A stretch of DNA of 9,501 nucleotides from Actinomycetota bacterium. GTDB taxonomy: Bacteria > Actinomycetota > Humimicrobiia > Humimicrobiales > Humimicrobiaceae. The DNA lies in assembly GCA_022865545.1 (NCBI GenBank), contig JALHTA010000240.1, positions 1 to 9,501 of the forward strand, written 5' to 3'. The notes under the pieces were generated by a model. The model was not told the origin of the DNA. It saw only the letters and a list, made by a program, of their open reading frames with translations, and searched no databases. Made by a program: the position numbers and the translations under genes. This document shows positions 7,653 through 9,501 of this stretch, piece by piece; the first letter of the stretch is position 1; each line of letters starts with the position of its first letter.

Positions 7653-9501
7653 TTATTTGCGATTCTCTGGCAAAAAGCCAAATAATCTCAAACCATTAAG
7701 AATAACAATAATTGTGACTCCTACATCTGCAAATATTGCCAGAGTCAGACTGCTCAACCCAAATATAGCAAGAATAAGGACAATAAATTTTATAACTACT
7801 GCGCTAGTTATATTAAATATTATGACACGGGAACTTTTTCTTCCAAGTTTCACAAGATATGGGAGTGCTTCAAGATTGTCATTCATAAGAGCTATGTCAG
7901 AATTTTCTATTGCAATATCTGACCCCACAGAACCCATTGAGATCCCGACTGAAGCACTTGCAAGAGCCGGAGCATCATTTACTCCATCTCCCAACATTGC
8001 AACATACTTATACTTTTCCTTAAGTCTTTCTATCTCTTCTGCTTTTTCCTGAGGAAGAAGTGATGCTTTTATTTCATTTATATTCAGGGAAGAACCAATA
8101 AATTTTGCAGCTGGAGCTGTGTCACCGGTCAATATCACGGGTCTTATCTTCAGTTTATCTAGAGCTTCACTTAGCAGGTATGCCTCTTTTCTAATGGTAT
8201 CAGATATTGCGATTATGCCCTTTATTGTCCTGTGTTCACTCATGATCACTACGGTTTTACCCTGTTTTTCCAGCTCTTCTATTTTTTGTAGGATTGATTC
8301 ATTTATTTCGATATCCTGCTGCTCCATTATAAATTTCAGATTTCCTAAAGAATGAGCACCATTATCACAAACCGTACACTCACCTTTTATCCCTTTCCCG
8401 GCAACTGATTTAAAATCATTGAATTTATGAATATCTATTCCCAGTTCCCTTGCTTTTTTTATAAGACTTCCTGCAATTGGATGCTCGGAAAAGACTTCAA
8501 GTCCTGCAGCACATGCGAGTACATCCTCTTTTTTAAAACCATTGAAAGTAATAATATCAGATACTTCAGGTATGCCACGAGTAAGTGTCCTGGTCTTATC
8601 AAAAGCAATTGCCCTTATGCGACCCATATCCTCCAGAAATTTTCCTCCCTTTATCAGGACCCCATTTTTTGTAGCATTTCCCAGGGCGGAAAAAACAGTT
8701 ACGGGTGTTGATATTACCAATGCACATGGGCAGGAGATTATAAGAAGAGTCAGTGCCTGGTTGAACCAATAATCAAAAGGATTGCCTAATATAATTACCG
8801 GGATCACCACGAGAAGTATTGCAGCACCTATGACAGAGGGTGTATAAAATTTTGCAAATCTTTCAATAAATCTCTGAGAAGAGATCTTCTTTTCGGCTGC
8901 CTTATATGTCAGGTCGATGATCTTTGACAATGTATTGTCTTTTGCCTTCCCGGTGGTCTCTATTTCCAGATAACCATTACCATTAATAGTACCTGCATAA
9001 ACGGGATCACTTTTGTATTTATTTTTTGGAATAGGTTCTCCGGTGATCGAAGATTCATCAACCAGCGAATTGCCATAAGTGATATTTCCATCCATCGGGA
9101 TCATATCGCCAGGTTTAACAATTATTATATCCCCAGTCTCCAGTTCCTCAATATTTACCTCAGAGCCTTCTTTCTTAAGGAGGGCCGTTTTAGGAGTCTT
9201 TTCAACAAGTGATTCAAGAGATTTTTTACTTCTTTTGATCCCATATTCTTCAAGACTTTCCCCGATTGCAAACAGGACAACAATGATCACAGCTTCTTCA
9301 AATTGCCTCAAATAAAATGCACCGGCAACAGCTATTGTCATAAGGAAGTTTATATTTGAAAACCTTAATCTTACCAGGCCCTTAAGTCCGCTTAAAAAGA
9401 TCTTCCTACCAACTAAAATAGTAATGATCAGAAAAATTGGAAGTTCTATCCAGATATATGCATGGATATCAAAAAAGGAAAGGATAAGGAAAGGAATAGT
9501 C
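7653..9501 (-). CDS. cadA: Zn/Cd/Pb-type P1B ATPase, N-terminus outside window, with altered DKTGT motif
   Basis: This family exports Zn(II), Cd(II) or Pb(II) across the cytoplasmic membrane using ATP. The frame stays open past the internal ATG at 9341 to the window edge (...GLVRLRFSNINFLM), so the true start and any metal-binding N-terminal domain are not visible. Counting from that ATG, TGEP is at 100-103 (actuator domain), the transmembrane metal site SCPCALV at 203-209, and the nucleotide-domain SEHP near 285. GDGVNDAPAL follows near the end of the P-domain. A Lys in the penultimate helix region (VVIKF) and an Asp in FADVG match the zinc/cadmium (P1B-2) subgroup rather than copper pumps. 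Oddly, the phosphorylation motif reads DKTRT (248-252), with Arg251 (AGG, 8589-8591) replacing an essentially invariant Gly. The enzyme may be impaired. The symbol marks the family; zntA is equally apt. Confidence 0.92.
   Translation of the reverse strand, partial: TIPFLILSFFDIHAYIWIELPIFLIITILVGRKIFLSGLKGLVRLRFSNINFLMTIAVAGAFYLRQFEEAVIIVVLFAIGESLEEYGIKRSKKSLESLVEKTPKTALLKKEGSEVNIEELETGDIIIVKPGDMIPMDGNITYGNSLVDESSITGEPIPKNKYKSDPVYAGTINGNGYLEIETTGKAKDNTLSKIIDLTYKAAEKKISSQRFIERFAKFYTPSVIGAAILLVVIPVIILGNPFDYWFNQALTLLIISCPCALVISTPVTVFSALGNATKNGVLIKGGKFLEDMGRIRAIAFDKTRTLTRGIPEVSDIITFNGFKKEDVLACAAGLEVFSEHPIAGSLIKKARELGIDIHKFNDFKSVAGKGIKGECTVCDNGAHSLGNLKFIMEQQDIEINESILQKIEELEKQGKTVVIMSEHRTIKGIIAISDTIRKEAYLLSEALDKLKIRPVILTGDTAPAAKFIGSSLNINEIKASLLPQEKAEEIERLKEKYKYVAMLGDGVNDAPALASASVGISMGSVGSDIAIENSDIALMNDNLEALPYLVKLGRKSSRVIIFNITSAVVIKFIVLILAIFGLSSLTLAIFADVGVTIIVILNGLRLFGFLPENRK

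Noticed and set aside
9339..9341. ATG at 9341 as the start of the P-type ATPase
   Set aside because: The frame continues without a stop to the window edge and encodes hydrophobic helices plus a segment (GLVRLRFSNINFLM) typical of the region before this Met in the family.

Overview
The window looks like chromosomal DNA from an AT-rich bacterium. The gyrA C-terminus is followed by a DUF3566 membrane protein and then tRNA-Ile(GAT). The same order (gyrA, Rv0007, ileT) occurs next to the origin in Mycobacterium and other Actinobacteria. The A+T-rich composition does not fit a classical actinobacterium, so a low-GC, deep-branching actinobacterial or related lineage is my best guess, and it is only an inference.

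Layout, left to right. Positions 2-1459 (+) hold the end of gyrA. Two small membrane-protein genes follow on the same strand: a DUF4870/Tic20-like gene (1606-1992) and a DUF3566 gene (2095-2496). A 13-bp hairpin or dyad lies just before the second. tRNA-Ile(GAT) is at 2633-2709 with a good sigma70-type promoter. Pointing back at it is a complete catalase-peroxidase gene, katG (2745-4940, -), visibly richer in G+C than its surroundings. Beyond katG, at 5094-5145, is a decayed second copy of the 3' half of the tRNA, running from the anticodon loop to CCA. Next come an MFS transporter (5159-6343, -), the ribosome-assembly GTPase rsgA (6566-7630, +) divergent from it, and a Zn/Cd-type P1B ATPase (7653 to the right edge, -) whose N-terminus is outside the window.

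The most interesting structure is the katG segment. It is bounded by the intact tRNA-Ile on one side and the displaced tRNA 3' end on the other, the geometry left by tyrosine-recombinase integration into a tRNA gene. No integrase is present, so this looks like a stripped island or minimal cassette carrying a peroxide-defence gene. Without it, tRNA-Ile would sit about 13 bp from the end of the MFS gene. A second oddity is in the P-type ATPase: its otherwise invariant phosphorylation motif DKTGT reads DKTRT. Gene functions here are mostly independent (topology, membrane proteins, translation, peroxide defence, metal export); I see no multi-gene pathway. No CRISPR array, insertion sequence or origin was seen, and no gene-free stretch exceeds 300 bases.
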